A DNA stretch of 64,000 nt, taken from CAVWDI01 sp963753725. GTDB lineage: Bacteria; Chloroflexota; Anaerolineae; Anaerolineales; UBA4823. The position numbers were made by a program, and so were the translations under genes. The stretch covers positions 186,001 through 250,000 of the forward strand of contig CAVWDI010000029.1 of assembly GCA_963753725.1 (NCBI GenBank). The letters run 5' to 3'. Shown in pieces: positions 27,036 through 35,695 of the stretch; the stretch's first letter is position 1, and every line of letters starts with the position of its first letter. The notes under the pieces were generated by a model. It did no database searches and was not told where the DNA came from. It worked only from the letters and a program-made list of their open reading frames with translations.

Positions 27036-27905
27036 CTAATTTGTAAGCCGGGTCACCACTGCCGCGCCGTAACCCACCACGCTGGAATAATCGCCGGAAA
27101 CATCACCGGAGGTAGCATAATGCAGCCTGCGCACCCGGTCTGCGCCCAATATTTTGGACGCACACAGCACCGCGGCAACTGCGCCTCTCCCGCAAGCAAA
27201 CCCTTCTCCCTTTTCATCCGTGCGGATGACTAGTTCTGGATCGAAAGATTCGATCGCGGCCAGCATCTTATTATCCAGCCGTTCCGCCTCGGATTGAGCG
27301 TAAAAATGCGAAAGATCGGTGCTTGCCACCATGATGGAAGGGGACTTAAACAGTATGCCCCCCTCCTGAAATAAACCCGCCAGCGCTTTTCCCAGGCCCA
27401 ACGCCGTTCGTACACTCTGGTCGCGCACCATCACTGGCAGCAGTTGAAAATCACAGTCCAGGACGCGCTGCAAAAAGGGCAGTTCAATCTCGAGAGAGTG
27501 CTCGCTGTCTTCAGCGATACGCGTTAATCCAAATCCGAGTTCGGCTTTCAAGCCAGTATCAAGCGCATCCAGCGCGTTATGATGTACCGGGATGATTCCC
27601 AACGGAGTCTGGTATGCATCATCCGCGGTCGTAAACAGCGCCCCATAATACGGTTGATGCATCGGTGAAATAACCACTACGATTTCCGGAGATAAACCTT
27701 TCAGCGCTGCAAATGCATAACCAGCCACCGATCCAGAATACATATGTCCGGCGTGAGGCGCGATGACAGCCACCACTTCATCCCTGATTTCCGGTATCTC
27801 CGCTGCATTAACATACCCATCCACCTGATCAGCCAGGCCGCGGGCGTCGGCGGCATACCATTGTCCAACAATAGGGGATGGCCGGGTATCCAATCCATTT
27901 TTCAT
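27036..27905 (-). CDS. MEMO1-like protein (AmmeMemoRadiSam system protein B family)
   Basis: This protein is 289 residues from the ATG at 27905, which has GGAAG about 7 nt upstream. The longer frame to 28043 has no better start. It is a dioxygenase-LigB-like fold member: 'VIAPHAGHMYSGSVAGYAFAAL', 'VVVISPMHQPYYGA', 'EDSEHSLEIELPFLQ', 'VASTDLSHFYAQSEAERLD' and 'FACGRGAVAAVL'. The conserved histidines match the metal-site residues of the family. In many genomes it pairs with AmmeMemoRadiSam A and a radical SAM protein, but those are not adjacent here. The reaction is unknown. Confidence 0.88.
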   Translation of the reverse strand: MKNGLDTRPSPIVGQWYAADARGLADQVDGYVNAAEIPEIRDEVVAVIAPHAGHMYSGSVAGYAFAALKGLSPEIVVVISPMHQPYYGALFTTADDAYQTPLGIIPVHHNALDALDTGLKAELGFGLTRIAEDSEHSLEIELPFLQRVLDCDFQLLPVMVRDQSVRTALGLGKALAGLFQEGGILFKSPSIMVASTDLSHFYAQSEAERLDNKMLAAIESFDPELVIRTDEKGEGFACGRGAVAAVLCASKILGADRVRRLHYATSGDVSGDYSSVVGYGAAVVTRLTN

Positions 27906-28174
27906 TCGATTACTTCCTTTCCCTGGTTGTTTTCGCCATGGAAAACTAATTAATCCATCTCCATCTTTGATTCTAGCACATTCGTCCAAGGAAAAGAAAT
28001 TCGTCTCTTTGAACTTCCGGAGGAGGTATGAACCTTGCAACATATGTTATCGCCAGGTGAATGCCTGACGCACCGTCTGGCTAAAAACTTCTTTAAGTCA
28101 GATATTTGACATTGGATATGACTTTCAAAAAAGGAGAATTGTTGGAATAAGTACAGTTCAGGAGATATACGAAT

Positions 28175-28453
28175 ATGGTTGATACTTACGATTTCAGGTT
28201 TGGCAGAAAGGAACAATTGACGACACCGATGGTTTGGGAACGATTGACCCCCAGGGAACAGGAGATTGCCACTATGATTTGCACCGAGAATGGCGGCCGG
28301 TTGATAACCAATCCCCAAATTGCATCAAAGTTGGGAATATCGCGCGAAACGGTTAAGATCCACGTCCGCAATATCCTTTATAAATTTGAACTGCACAGCA
28401 AGTATGAACTGCGCCAAACTTTAGTCGGTTGGGACTTTGTTCAATACAGTTAA
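28175..28453 (+). CDS. Small LuxR-type HTH transcriptional regulator
   Basis: This is a 92-residue stand-alone DNA-binding protein with a LuxR/GerE HTH: 'LTPREQEIATMIC', 'NPQIASKLGISRETVKIHVRNILYKFELHSKYEL'. There is no receiver or sensor domain, so how it is controlled is unclear. 'GLITNPQIA' carries a slightly enlarged loop before the recognition helix. It lies divergent from the MEMO-like gene and just upstream of the T-box leader of selW-trpS. Targets are unknown. Confidence 0.85.
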   Translation: MVDTYDFRFGRKEQLTTPMVWERLTPREQEIATMICTENGGRLITNPQIASKLGISRETVKIHVRNILYKFELHSKYELRQTLVGWDFVQYS

Positions 28454-28472
28454 ACACATCCCTTGATGGTCT

Positions 28473-28536
28473 GCTTTTTTGAAGCTGCGAGATAAGTTAT
28501 GTTATACTTCTTTCGTAAACTGAGTTTCAAAAAAGC
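28473..28536 (+). promoter_or_regulatory. Promoter of the selW-trpS T-box transcript, flanked by an inverted repeat
   Basis: TTGAAG (28479-28484) and TATACT (28503-28508), 18 bp apart, form a reasonable promoter. A perfect 11-bp inverted repeat, GCTTTTTTGAA (28473-28483) and TTCAAAAAAGC (28526-28536), brackets it, overlapping the -35 box on one side and the start of the leader on the other. It could be an operator, or the left arm could be part of the terminator of the LuxR-type gene that ends at 28453. Confidence 0.5.
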
Positions 28537-28539
28537 CGG

Positions 28540-28717
28540 GAAGAGGACGAGTAAATACTGAAACGTAGGCACAGAGAGCGGATACTGGTGAGAATTCCGT
28601 CCTAACGCCGGTATTGAATGGGTCTTGGAGCTGCAGGGAGAACATCCGAGAGGTTAAGCAGGCTTGCGCTGATCGAATCGGGTTGGTATCCCGAGCCGGA
28701 ATAACCTCCGTTACAGG
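28540..28717 (+). ncRNA. T-box leader, tryptophan specifier
   Basis: The leader has T-box stem I marks: 'GAGTAAA' (AGTA-box region, 28549), 'AGAGAG' (28573-28578) and the distal 'GGTGAGAATTCC' loop. The specifier-loop context 'TGAATGGGTCTTGGAG' places UGG, the tryptophan codon, at 28619-28621. The T-box core is the variant 'CGGGTTGGTATCCCG' (28679-28693). Uncharged tRNA-Trp should bind and raise expression of the downstream selW-trpS pair. The codon matches the downstream synthetase, which is strong independent support. The core differs from the usual GGGTGGNACCGCG. Confidence 0.8.
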
Positions 28718-28824
28718 GTATCCATCGGAAAAAATCCGATTTCACACGACTGAAGATATTTTAGTTATTATCGGTTGATTGTGATATCCCATTTCCGACT
28801 TGCTAAAGTGAAGCTGGCTTTAAA

Positions 28825-28856
28825 CCCCGTCGCATCACAGACGGGGATAATTTTTT
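28825..28856 (+). terminator. Terminator hairpin within the T-box leader
   Basis: CCCCGTC (28825-28831) and GACGGGG (28840-28846) form a 7-bp stem with an 8-nt loop, followed 4 nt later by TTTTTT. It lies 28 nt before the selW start, where a T-box attenuator is expected. The stem does not overlap the T-box core, so the switching pairing is not obvious by eye. Confidence 0.65.
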
Positions 28857-28884
28857 AAATAGGAATTATAAAGGAGCAATAAAC

Positions 28885-29136
28885 ATGTTGATGAAAATTG
28901 AATTGGTCTATTGTGCAGCTTGACACTATACCGACAGAGCCATCAGTGTGATGGCCGACCTGCTGAAAGAGTTCGAGTTTAAGATCGAGTCGATAAAATT
29001 AATCCCCTCCGATGGCGGCAGATTTGAACTGACCGTGAACGGTAAACTGCTGTATTCAAAGCTCCGCACCAACCGCCACACAGATCAAGGTGAGGCGAAC
29101 AGGTTAGTACGTGATTATCTCAAGGAGAATGCATGA
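28885..29136 (+). CDS. SelW/Rdx-family selenoprotein with in-frame UGA (Sec13)
   Basis: Starting at ATG 28885, 8 nt after AAGGAG, the frame reads 'MLMKIELVYCAA', then TGA at 28921-28923, then 'HYTDRAISVMADLLKEF' through to a normal stop: 83 residues. The UGA makes a CxxU redox motif (C10-A-A-U13), exactly where SelW/SelT/Rdx proteins have CxxU or CxxC. The rest fits the family: 'IESIKLIPSDGGRFELTVNGKLLYSK' and 'ANRLVRDYLKE'. A hairpin GCCATC-AGTGT-GATGGC (28939-28955) starts 16 nt after the UGA, a suitable place for a bacterial SECIS. The stop overlaps the trpS start (ATGA). A standard caller would keep only the part after the UGA. Confidence 0.9.
28939..28955 (+). promoter_or_regulatory. Candidate bacterial SECIS hairpin of selW
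   Basis: A 6-bp stem GCCATC/GATGGC closes a 5-nt loop AGTGT, 15-16 nt downstream of the UGA codon and inside the reading frame. Bacterial SECIS elements sit directly after the UGA with an apical loop at about this distance and bind SelB. The loop contains G and U residues as expected. No comparative support is available here. Confidence 0.55.
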
Positions 29137-30164
29137 CAAAAGAGAAAGTAGGCAGGGTTTTTTCTGGCGCTCGCCCCACCGGCCGGCAGCACCTTGGTAA
29201 TTACCTGGGCGCTATCAAGAATTACGTGGCTCTCCAGGATGAATATGATTGTGTGTACTGTATCGTCGACCTGCATGCCCTGACCACCATCGAGACCACA
29301 CAAAACCTGGGCCAGAATATATATGAGATGGCTTTAGACTGGCTGGCAGCCGGCATCCGTCCCGAAGAGACCATTGTCTTTATTCAATCCCAAGTGCCAG
29401 AAGTTACCGAACTTCACACTTTCTTTTCCATGGTAACCATGCTGGGAAAACTCACCGACTTACCCACCTTCAAGGACAAAATACGCCAGCAGCCGCATAA
29501 TATCAATTACGGCCTGGTCGGTTACCCGGTCTTGATGGCCGCCGATATCGCGCTCTACAAAACCGATGCGGTACCGGTGGGCATCGATCAAGCGCCCCAT
29601 CTCGAGTTCACGCGTGAGGTGGTGCGCTCGTTCCACCATCGCTACGGAACGGACGTGCTGGTTGAACCGCAAATGAAAGCGACCGAGTTCCCCAAAGTGC
29701 TGGGTATCGACGGCAAACGCAAGATGAGCAAGAGCCTCGACAACCACATCGAACTCGCTGCCACGCCGCAAGAAACTGAAGCCCGCGTAAAAATGATGGT
29801 GACCGACCCGCAGCGCAAACGGAGGTCCGACCCAGGTGATCCCGACGTGTGCAACGTTTTCTCGCTGCATAAAATCTTCACCCCGCCTGACGAGGTCGAC
29901 AGGATCAACGTAGAATGCCGGCAGGCTGGGATAGGATGCGTGGATTGCAAAGGTATTTTTGCAAAAAACTTAAATTTACACTTGCAGCCCTTCCGGGACA
30001 AACGCGTCCAACTGGCCACGGATCCAAATAAAGTTTGGGACATCCTCAATGATGGACAAAAGCGCGCCAGCTTAATCGCCAGGCAAACAATCCGCGAGGT
30101 CAAGGAAGCTATTGGTCTACCCCTTCCAGGCGCTGCCCAAAAACGGTTAGATGGGATTGTATAA
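29133..30164 (+). CDS. trpS: Tryptophanyl-tRNA synthetase
   Basis: This is a 343-residue class I synthetase that charges tRNA-Trp. 'SGARPTGRQHLGNYLGA' contains the HIGH-equivalent motif. 'ADIALYKTDAVPVGIDQAPHLEFTREV' is the tryptophan/ATP pocket. The KMSKS loop is intact in 'GKRKMSKSLDN'. The length matches bacterial TrpS. Its start overlaps the selW stop by 4 nt, so it is coupled to that selenoprotein gene, and both lie behind a tryptophan T-box leader. Confidence 0.97.
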   Translation: MTKEKVGRVFSGARPTGRQHLGNYLGAIKNYVALQDEYDCVYCIVDLHALTTIETTQNLGQNIYEMALDWLAAGIRPEETIVFIQSQVPEVTELHTFFSMVTMLGKLTDLPTFKDKIRQQPHNINYGLVGYPVLMAADIALYKTDAVPVGIDQAPHLEFTREVVRSFHHRYGTDVLVEPQMKATEFPKVLGIDGKRKMSKSLDNHIELAATPQETEARVKMMVTDPQRKRRSDPGDPDVCNVFSLHKIFTPPDEVDRINVECRQAGIGCVDCKGIFAKNLNLHLQPFRDKRVQLATDPNKVWDILNDGQKRASLIARQTIREVKEAIGLPLPGAAQKRLDGIV

Positions 30165-30218
30165 CAGCTTTACCCTTATCCCATTCAATCAGGCTTTTTG
30201 TATTGATTCCCCGGTCCG

Positions 30219-30656
30219 ATGAGAGCATTAATACAACGCGTCACTCACAGCCGGGTCACGGTTGAAGGACGGACGATCGCAGAAACTGGACCGGGACTGG
30301 TCATTCTGCTCGGAGTCGGCCCATTGGATGGCGAGTTACAGGCCGATTATCTGGTCGAAAAAATTATTAAATTACGCATCTTTGAAGATGAGGATGGCAA
30401 GATCAACCGCTCCCTGCTCGATGTAGGGGGAGAAGCGATTGTCGTCTCACAGTTCACCCTGTACGCCGATACACGCAAGGGCAGGCGTCCCTCTTTTACA
30501 GATGCCGCCGCGCCCGAAATCGCGCGCCCGTTGATTGATTATTTTGCCGGTTTAATGGAACAGAAGGGGATTTACACCCAGACCGGTGAATTCGGCGCCC
30601 ATATGGTCGTGGAAATCGCCAACGATGGACCGGTAACCATCTGGATAGAACGGTAA
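30219..30656 (+). CDS. dtd: D-aminoacyl-tRNA deacylase
   Basis: This is a 145-residue Dtd that hydrolyses D-amino acids (and glycine) mischarged on tRNA. 'MRALIQRVTHSRVTVEG' opens the protein. The active-site motif is 'VSQFTLYADTRKGRRPSF' (catalytic threonine context SQFT). The second motif 'NDGPVTIWIER' near the C-terminus carries the cross-subunit Gly-Pro pair. It lies 54 nt after trpS on the same strand, a sensible quality-control partner. Confidence 0.96.
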   Translation: MRALIQRVTHSRVTVEGRTIAETGPGLVILLGVGPLDGELQADYLVEKIIKLRIFEDEDGKINRSLLDVGGEAIVVSQFTLYADTRKGRRPSFTDAAAPEIARPLIDYFAGLMEQKGIYTQTGEFGAHMVVEIANDGPVTIWIER

Positions 30657-30690
30657 CTAAACGCCCCCCATATTCGTAAATACCATTGGT

Positions 30691-31452
30691 TTAAATGGAC
30701 TGTTCGATCGTCCACGGAGACAGCCTCTCCGCCAACCAATCCTGAGGGATTCCGCCCACAGCGGGCAAAGCCCGGTGAAGACTTTCGACCTTCATTAATA
30801 CCTGGGGGACTTTTACCTTTCGGCCAGCCGTTATGGAGATCCGTCTCATAAACAAGGCGTGCTGCGTTTGGTGGCACAATGCGGCCTGAATCTTATAATT
30901 CAGTACAGGTTTAACGTTCAGGATCAGATGTGCCGGGTCGTCCTGATTTGCGATCCTCGGTTTTGGGTGATTTGGATAATCTGCCGCAATGGTATACAGC
31001 ATTTTTGCCTCATTCTTCAATGAAGAGACCGCCAGGCGAGCGGCTTTATTGCACAGCAGGTGAGCGGGATGCCCGTACTCGCCGTTCGTGCCGTGCGAGA
31101 TCAATACCTCAATATTCTTTTCTCTAATCAAAGAAGCGACCTGACCGGACAATCTGGCCAGATTGGTGGTAAATGGATAAAGTTCGTTTGCCGGGCCTAC
31201 ACCCGGGTCGGTGTATCCCAGGTTGGTCAAACTGCTCCCGCCCAACGCTTTTACCGCGCATTCTAATTCCGCGGCTCGGTAATCTCCCAGTTTTTCCGGC
31301 GAACACAGCGGAGGTTCACCCGCTTCGCCACCCTCACCACTGGTTGCTATCAGGTAATGCACCCCCACACCACTATGCGCTAAAAGCGCCAGCGTACCTC
31401 CTGCCAGCATCGTCTCATCATCCGGATGCGCAAAGAATGCCAGTGCGTTCAT
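30691..31452 (-). CDS. PIG-L/LmbE family deacetylase
   Basis: This is a 253-residue zinc-dependent N-deacetylase of the PIG-L family. The metal motif is 'FFAHPDDETMLAGGTLALLA' (AHPDDE near residue 8), with the third ligand in 'ISHGTNGEYGHPAHLLCNKAA' (GHPAH). Family members deacetylate GlcNAc-inositols, bacillithiol or mycothiol precursors, or other sugars. The substrate here is unknown. It converges with dtd and is divergent from selD. Confidence 0.9.
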   Translation of the reverse strand: MNALAFFAHPDDETMLAGGTLALLAHSGVGVHYLIATSGEGGEAGEPPLCSPEKLGDYRAAELECAVKALGGSSLTNLGYTDPGVGPANELYPFTTNLARLSGQVASLIREKNIEVLISHGTNGEYGHPAHLLCNKAARLAVSSLKNEAKMLYTIAADYPNHPKPRIANQDDPAHLILNVKPVLNYKIQAALCHQTQHALFMRRISITAGRKVKVPQVLMKVESLHRALPAVGGIPQDWLAERLSPWTIEQSI

Positions 31453-31551
31453 AATCCCAGCATGTTAACATAAAATTATTCTGAGAGCAAATATTCTCCC
31501 CAGAATATGGTTGATTAAAGGTTATAATTTAGCCCGTCTACACGAGGAAAA

Positions 31552-32619
31552 ATGAACCAGGATACAAACCATCCTTCCGGACGCCAGATCCGCCTGACAA
31601 GTTTATCAAGCTGCGCAGGTTGAGCTTCAAAGCTTAGCGCTGACGCGCTGGACCAGGTTCTGCGTCCACTGAAAGAAATAATCAATCGAGCCGATTTCCC
31701 GGACCTGTTGGTGGGACTGGGCGATGCAGACGACGCGGCCGTCTGGCGGCTGGATGAAGAGCGCGCCCTGGTGGTGTCGACCGACTTTTTTACGCCGATC
31801 GTTGATGATCCGTACGATTACGGTGCGATCGCGGCTGCCAATGCGCTCTCCGATATCTATGCCATGGGAAGCCAACCTTTCCTGGCTCTAAATGTAGCCG
31901 CATTACCTCCCAATTTGCCGCATGAAATCAGCTCCGCGATATTGCGCGGCGGCGCCGAAAAAACGCTCGAAGCTGGTGTCGCCCTGGCTGGCGGACACTC
32001 TGTGCAGGACCCGGAACCGAAATATGGATTGATCGTGCTCGGTTTTGTTGATCCATCCAAGATGCTGACCAAAGACGGCGCCAGGGAAGGAGACGCGCTG
32101 GTGCTTACAAAGCCACTCGGTACAGGGTCCATCACCACCGCATTTATCCGGGATGTGGTTAAATCCCAGCACCTGGATGAGGCCGTCAGGTGGATGAAAC
32201 GCCTGAACAAAGGTGCCAGCGAATTGGCCGTTCAATTTGAATTAAAAGGCGCTACCGATATTACCGGTTTCTCTTTGCTGGGCCATGCCTCCGAGATGGC
32301 TGCCGCTTCCAAGGTAAAAATGCGCTTCTCCTTTGCACAGCTTCCTTTTTTACCGGGCGCCGAGGAATACGCCGGGGAATGGATATTCCCCGGCGGCAGT
32401 TCCGACAACAAGCTTTTCTACGACGAGCATGTCGATTTTTCTCGCGCCATCGATGAAGCCTCCCAGATGCTGATGTACGACGCGCAGACCTCCGGCGGCC
32501 TGCTGCTGTGTGTTCCCAAGGCTAAGCTTGACTATTTTATGGCCCAGGGCAGCCAGGTAGGCCTGGATTTATGGATTATAGGCGAAGTTTTGGAAGGCAG
32601 CGGCATTGAAGTTGTCTAA
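31552..32619 (+). CDS. selD: Selenide, water dikinase, itself a selenoprotein (Sec24)
   Basis: This enzyme makes selenophosphate from selenide and ATP for Sec and tRNA modification. The frame starts at ATG 31552 after GAGGA. It reads 'QIRLTSLSSCAG', then TGA at 31621-31623, then 'ASKLSADALDQVLRPL' and on into the known SelD body: 'GLGDADDAAVWRL', 'VVSTDFFTPIVDDPYDYGAIAAANALSDIYAMG', 'LAGGHSVQDPEPKYGL', 'GATDITGFSLLGHA' and 'AQTSGGLLLCVP'. The UGA falls on the catalytic Cys/Sec position, with Lys27 three residues on as in E. coli (C17, K20). The family's second Cys (GCGC pattern) is replaced, reading U-A-S-K. The product is 355 residues; calling from the GTG at 31708 would lose 52. Confidence 0.93.
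31636..31649 (+). promoter_or_regulatory. Candidate bacterial SECIS hairpin of selD
   Basis: AGCGC-TGAC-GCGCT forms a compact 5-bp stem with a 4-nt loop starting 12 nt after the UGA. A weaker outer pairing of GCGCAG before the UGA with CTGCGT about 45 nt later could enclose it. The position suits SelB-dependent decoding. The call is by eye only. Confidence 0.45.
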
Positions 32620-34259
32620 CGAAAACCACTCAAGCCGCTCCCCGGTTTACGGCATGCGCGGTATGGTTGCCGCCTCCCAACCGCTGGCTGTCGCAGCCGG
32701 TCTAGAACTGCTCTCAAACGGCGGGAACGCAGCCGACGCAGCGATCGCCGCGGCCGCGGCATTAAATGTCACCGAACCCACGTCCACCGGTCTCGGTGGG
32801 GATTGTTTTGCGCTTTTCTATGACGCCGCATCCGGAATGGTCAGCGCCATAAACGGTTCCGGCACGCGCGCCGGGGGGCTTGTCCATTGATCTGCTTAAG
32901 CGTAATGGGTTCGATAATAATCTCCCCTTGTTCCACCCTTATACAATCACTGTGCCTGGCGCATGCGCCGGGTGGTGCGACCTGATCGAACGCTGTGGAA
33001 CGAAACCCATGGCGGATATCCTAGCGCCCGCTGTCCGGTTGGCTGAGAACGGTTTCCCGGTTGCGCCGGTTACGGCATTCTTCTGGGGACGCGGCTTTGA
33101 GAAACAGCTGCAACACGCCCCGGGCGGATTGGAACTGACCATCGATGGGCGCCCGCCGGGTGCCGGGCAGATATTTCGAAATCCAGGCTTAGCGCGCACG
33201 CTGCGCAAAATTGCCGCTGATGGCAAAAGCGCTTTCTACGAAGGTGATGTTGCGGATGCGATATCAAGCGTAATTCAGCAGGCCGGCGGCTGCCTGACCA
33301 TCGACGACCTGGCCGCGCACCGCAGTACCTGGGAGATCCCTATCAATACCACCTACCGCGGGCTGCGAGTTTGGGAGTGCCCCCCCAACGGCCAGGGATT
33401 GACAGCTTTACTGGCGTTGAATATCCTGGAAGGTTTCGAGCTGTCCGAGTTGGAACCGCTCTCCACTGAGCGCCTGCATTTGTTAATTGGAGCCATGCGC
33501 CTGGCATTTGCCGATTCCCGCTGGTATGTTTCCGACCCTGCATTTGGCAATATCCCGCTCAACCAACTGCTGTCAAAAGATTATGCCAGCCAGCGCCGCA
33601 AATTGATCGACCCCCAGAGTGCCACCCTGGATCACAGGCAGGGGAATCCAACCGCTTCATCCGACACGGTATATTTGAGCGTGGTTGATGGTTGCGGAAA
33701 TGCCTGTTCGTTTATCAACAGCAACTATATGGGCTTCGGCACCGGCATCGTTCCATCCGGCTGGGGTTTCAGTCTGCAAAACCGCGGCGCGAATTTTTCC
33801 CTTGACCCATCCCATCCCAATGCACTGGCGCCCAACAAACGACCATACCATACCATTATCCCTGCCATCGTCACGGTCCCGGCCGGAAACTCAAACACGA
33901 GCTCTCAGGGTGAGGAGCTGTATGCATGTTTTGGCGTTATGGGAGGCTTTATGCAGCCGCAGGGGCATGTTCAGGTACTGACCGGTATGATCGATGACGG
34001 TCTCAATCCGCAGAGCGTTTTAGACCGCCCGCGCTTCTGTATCGTCACCGGTGAGGCTGGCGGGTCAGTCGCGTTTGAAGACGGCATCTCTCCGACCACA
34101 CTGCATGAACTGTCGTTAATGGGTCACCCCATTGAAGCAGCCTCGCCCGAGTTGTTCGGGGTGTTCGGGCTCGGCCAGATCATCCTGCGTGATCCAAGTA
34201 ACGGCGTGTTGTGCGCCGGCAGCGACCACCGTGCTGACGGCTGCGCGATGACTTATTAA
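32606..34259 (+). CDS. ggt: Gamma-glutamyltransferase, one frameshift
   Basis: Two frames give one ~550-residue N-terminal-nucleophile hydrolase. The first holds 'RGMVAASQPLAVAAGLELLSNGGNAADAAIAAAAALNVTEP'-type large-subunit start and 'TGLGGDCFALFYD'. A surplus G in the GGGGGG run near 32875 shifts the frame. The rest follows with 'ITVPGACAGWCDLIERCG', the nucleophile Thr in 'SSDTVYLSVVDG' and 'GGFMQPQGHVQVLTGMIDDGLNPQ'. It cleaves gamma-glutamyl bonds (glutathione and similar). There is no signal peptide. The TTG start at 32606 overlaps the selD end and no ATG precedes the conserved region, so the start is uncertain. Confidence 0.88.
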
Positions 34260-34316
34260 CGGTACAAGAAATAATTCAGTTATCGAAAATTTATCCTGTT
34301 CGGAAATCACTATATT

Positions 34317-34811
34317 TTGAGAAACAAACTTAAAAATTACTGGTTCGAAATCCTCATTCTTTGTACCCTGCTGCTGGGTTTCTTCCTGTTATTGGAACAG
34401 ATCAACATAAGAGGTGTTATATTGGATGCCCCGGGGAGAGTACTCAATCCCGCCGGCCGCCTCCTTTCCAACATGCAGAAAGAGCTGAATAACCTGGTTG
34501 GATTGCTCACACCTTCGAATGTATTGGGATTTATCCTGGTTTTTGCGGCAGTGGCTGCGGTGCTGTGGCGTTTACGGTCCAGATTTCTGAATTCGGACCA
34601 TTGGAATGCCAGCGCTTGTCCAAAATGCGGCTCATCACTGCACCGCATTCACCGCAGCGGGTTCGATCGTTTTTTATCTCGATCGATTCTACCGGATGCA
34701 CGCCGTTACCTGTGCTCCGATCCGGAATGCGGTTGGGAAGGACTGCTGCGCCAAATTCACCGCACGGATCGCGAGCTGCAAGAAGGCATGATATCGAACG
34801 AAATGGGTTGA
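34317..34811 (+). CDS. Membrane protein with C-terminal zinc ribbon-like cysteines
   Basis: I do not recognise this 164-residue protein. It has two hydrophobic helices ('WFEILILCTLLLGFFLLLEQI' near residues 9-29 and 'VLGFILVFAAVAAVLWRL' near 70-87) separated by an amphipathic stretch. A soluble tail follows with 'CPKCGSSLHRIHRSGFDRF' and 'YLCSDPECGWEGLL', four cysteines in CxxC pattern able to bind zinc. The start is TTG at 34317. The stop lies 5 bp from that of the convergent phosphoesterase gene. The function is unknown. Confidence 0.65.
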   Translation: MRNKLKNYWFEILILCTLLLGFFLLLEQINIRGVILDAPGRVLNPAGRLLSNMQKELNNLVGLLTPSNVLGFILVFAAVAAVLWRLRSRFLNSDHWNASACPKCGSSLHRIHRSGFDRFLSRSILPDARRYLCSDPECGWEGLLRQIHRTDRELQEGMISNEMG

Positions 34812-34816
34812 AATCC

Positions 34817-35584
34817 TCACTCGAAATAACGCATAAAATCTTCCCTGAACGGCAAATCGCTGATCTTCAACGCCTTTATTTCTGAATTAAAATCATACGC
34901 TACCCAGCGGCGCGAGATTTCCCAGCCGCCCTTATCCCAGGTGAAAATCGTGTAGCGCGCCCTGGGATCACGATCGATACTGGGCATACTGCACGGGGCA
35001 ACATCCACCAGATGCAGGTCTTTCCAATGGCGCTCGTGAGTAAAGTGGAAATGTCCAAAAGCAATTACCGAACAATTCACCCCGTTTAAAATCTCACCCA
35101 AATGCAGGTCTTCGTCCGGCTGCCGCACCTGCTCCCACAATTCACGCTGTCCAGCCGGCGGTGGATAGATCGTTAATTCATTATCCTTCGGGTTGGCGTG
35201 CACCACCAACAGGTCATCCGACGGTTGTGCGCTTGGCGAGAAGCGCTGTTCGAACGGCAGCGCCCGCAGCCAATCCATTTGATCTGTTGATAACTTTTCA
35301 CGCACCCAATACGCTACCGGCTTGACCCGTTCCCACATGGCCTTGTGCAGTTCATCAGGCGGCATTACCTCCGGATCATAGATGTACTCCTCCGTATTCC
35401 CATACACACCTGAAATTCCACCTGCCGCTAACATATCCACGCATGCAGCCGGGTCGCTGCCTCCCAGGCATAAATCTCCAGCCGCTAGGATCGCATCATA
35501 TGCTCCTTCATCTTTTATGGCCTGCAGCACCGCCTCACAGGCATAAGGATTGCCGTGAATATCTGAAAATACAATAACTCGCAC
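34817..35584 (-). CDS. Calcineurin-like metallophosphoesterase
   Basis: This is a 255-residue phosphoesterase of the YfcE/MJ0936-related group. Metal motifs are 'VIVFSDIHGNPYACEAVL' (DxH), 'ILAAGDLCLGG' (GD), 'GVYGNTEEYIYD' (GN with E replacing the usual H), 'LLVVHANP' and 'VIAFGHFHFTHER' (GHxH). It probably hydrolyses phosphodiesters or nucleotides. The substrate is not evident. It is the last gene of a minus-strand run, separated from nfu by a terminator. Confidence 0.87.
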   Translation of the reverse strand: MRVIVFSDIHGNPYACEAVLQAIKDEGAYDAILAAGDLCLGGSDPAACVDMLAAGGISGVYGNTEEYIYDPEVMPPDELHKAMWERVKPVAYWVREKLSTDQMDWLRALPFEQRFSPSAQPSDDLLVVHANPKDNELTIYPPPAGQRELWEQVRQPDEDLHLGEILNGVNCSVIAFGHFHFTHERHWKDLHLVDVAPCSMPSIDRDPRARYTIFTWDKGGWEISRRWVAYDFNSEIKALKISDLPFREDFMRYFE

Positions 35585-35638
35585 TGTCCGACCTCCAAAT
35601 AAGAGATGTACAAAAAAATTCGTTGTTTACTATACAAA

Positions 35639-35669
35639 ACGGGCACCTCTTTAAATCCGAGATGCCCGA
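35639..35669 (-). terminator. Intrinsic terminator after the nfu gene
   Basis: CGGGCACCTC and GAGATGCCCG form a 10-bp stem with one mismatch around a 9-nt AT-rich loop. On the minus strand it is followed by TTTTG. It lies 27 nt past the stop of the Nfu-domain gene and separates it from the phosphoesterase gene. Confidence 0.65.
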
Positions 35670-35695
35670 AAATATTAAACCAAATCAATCAATTA

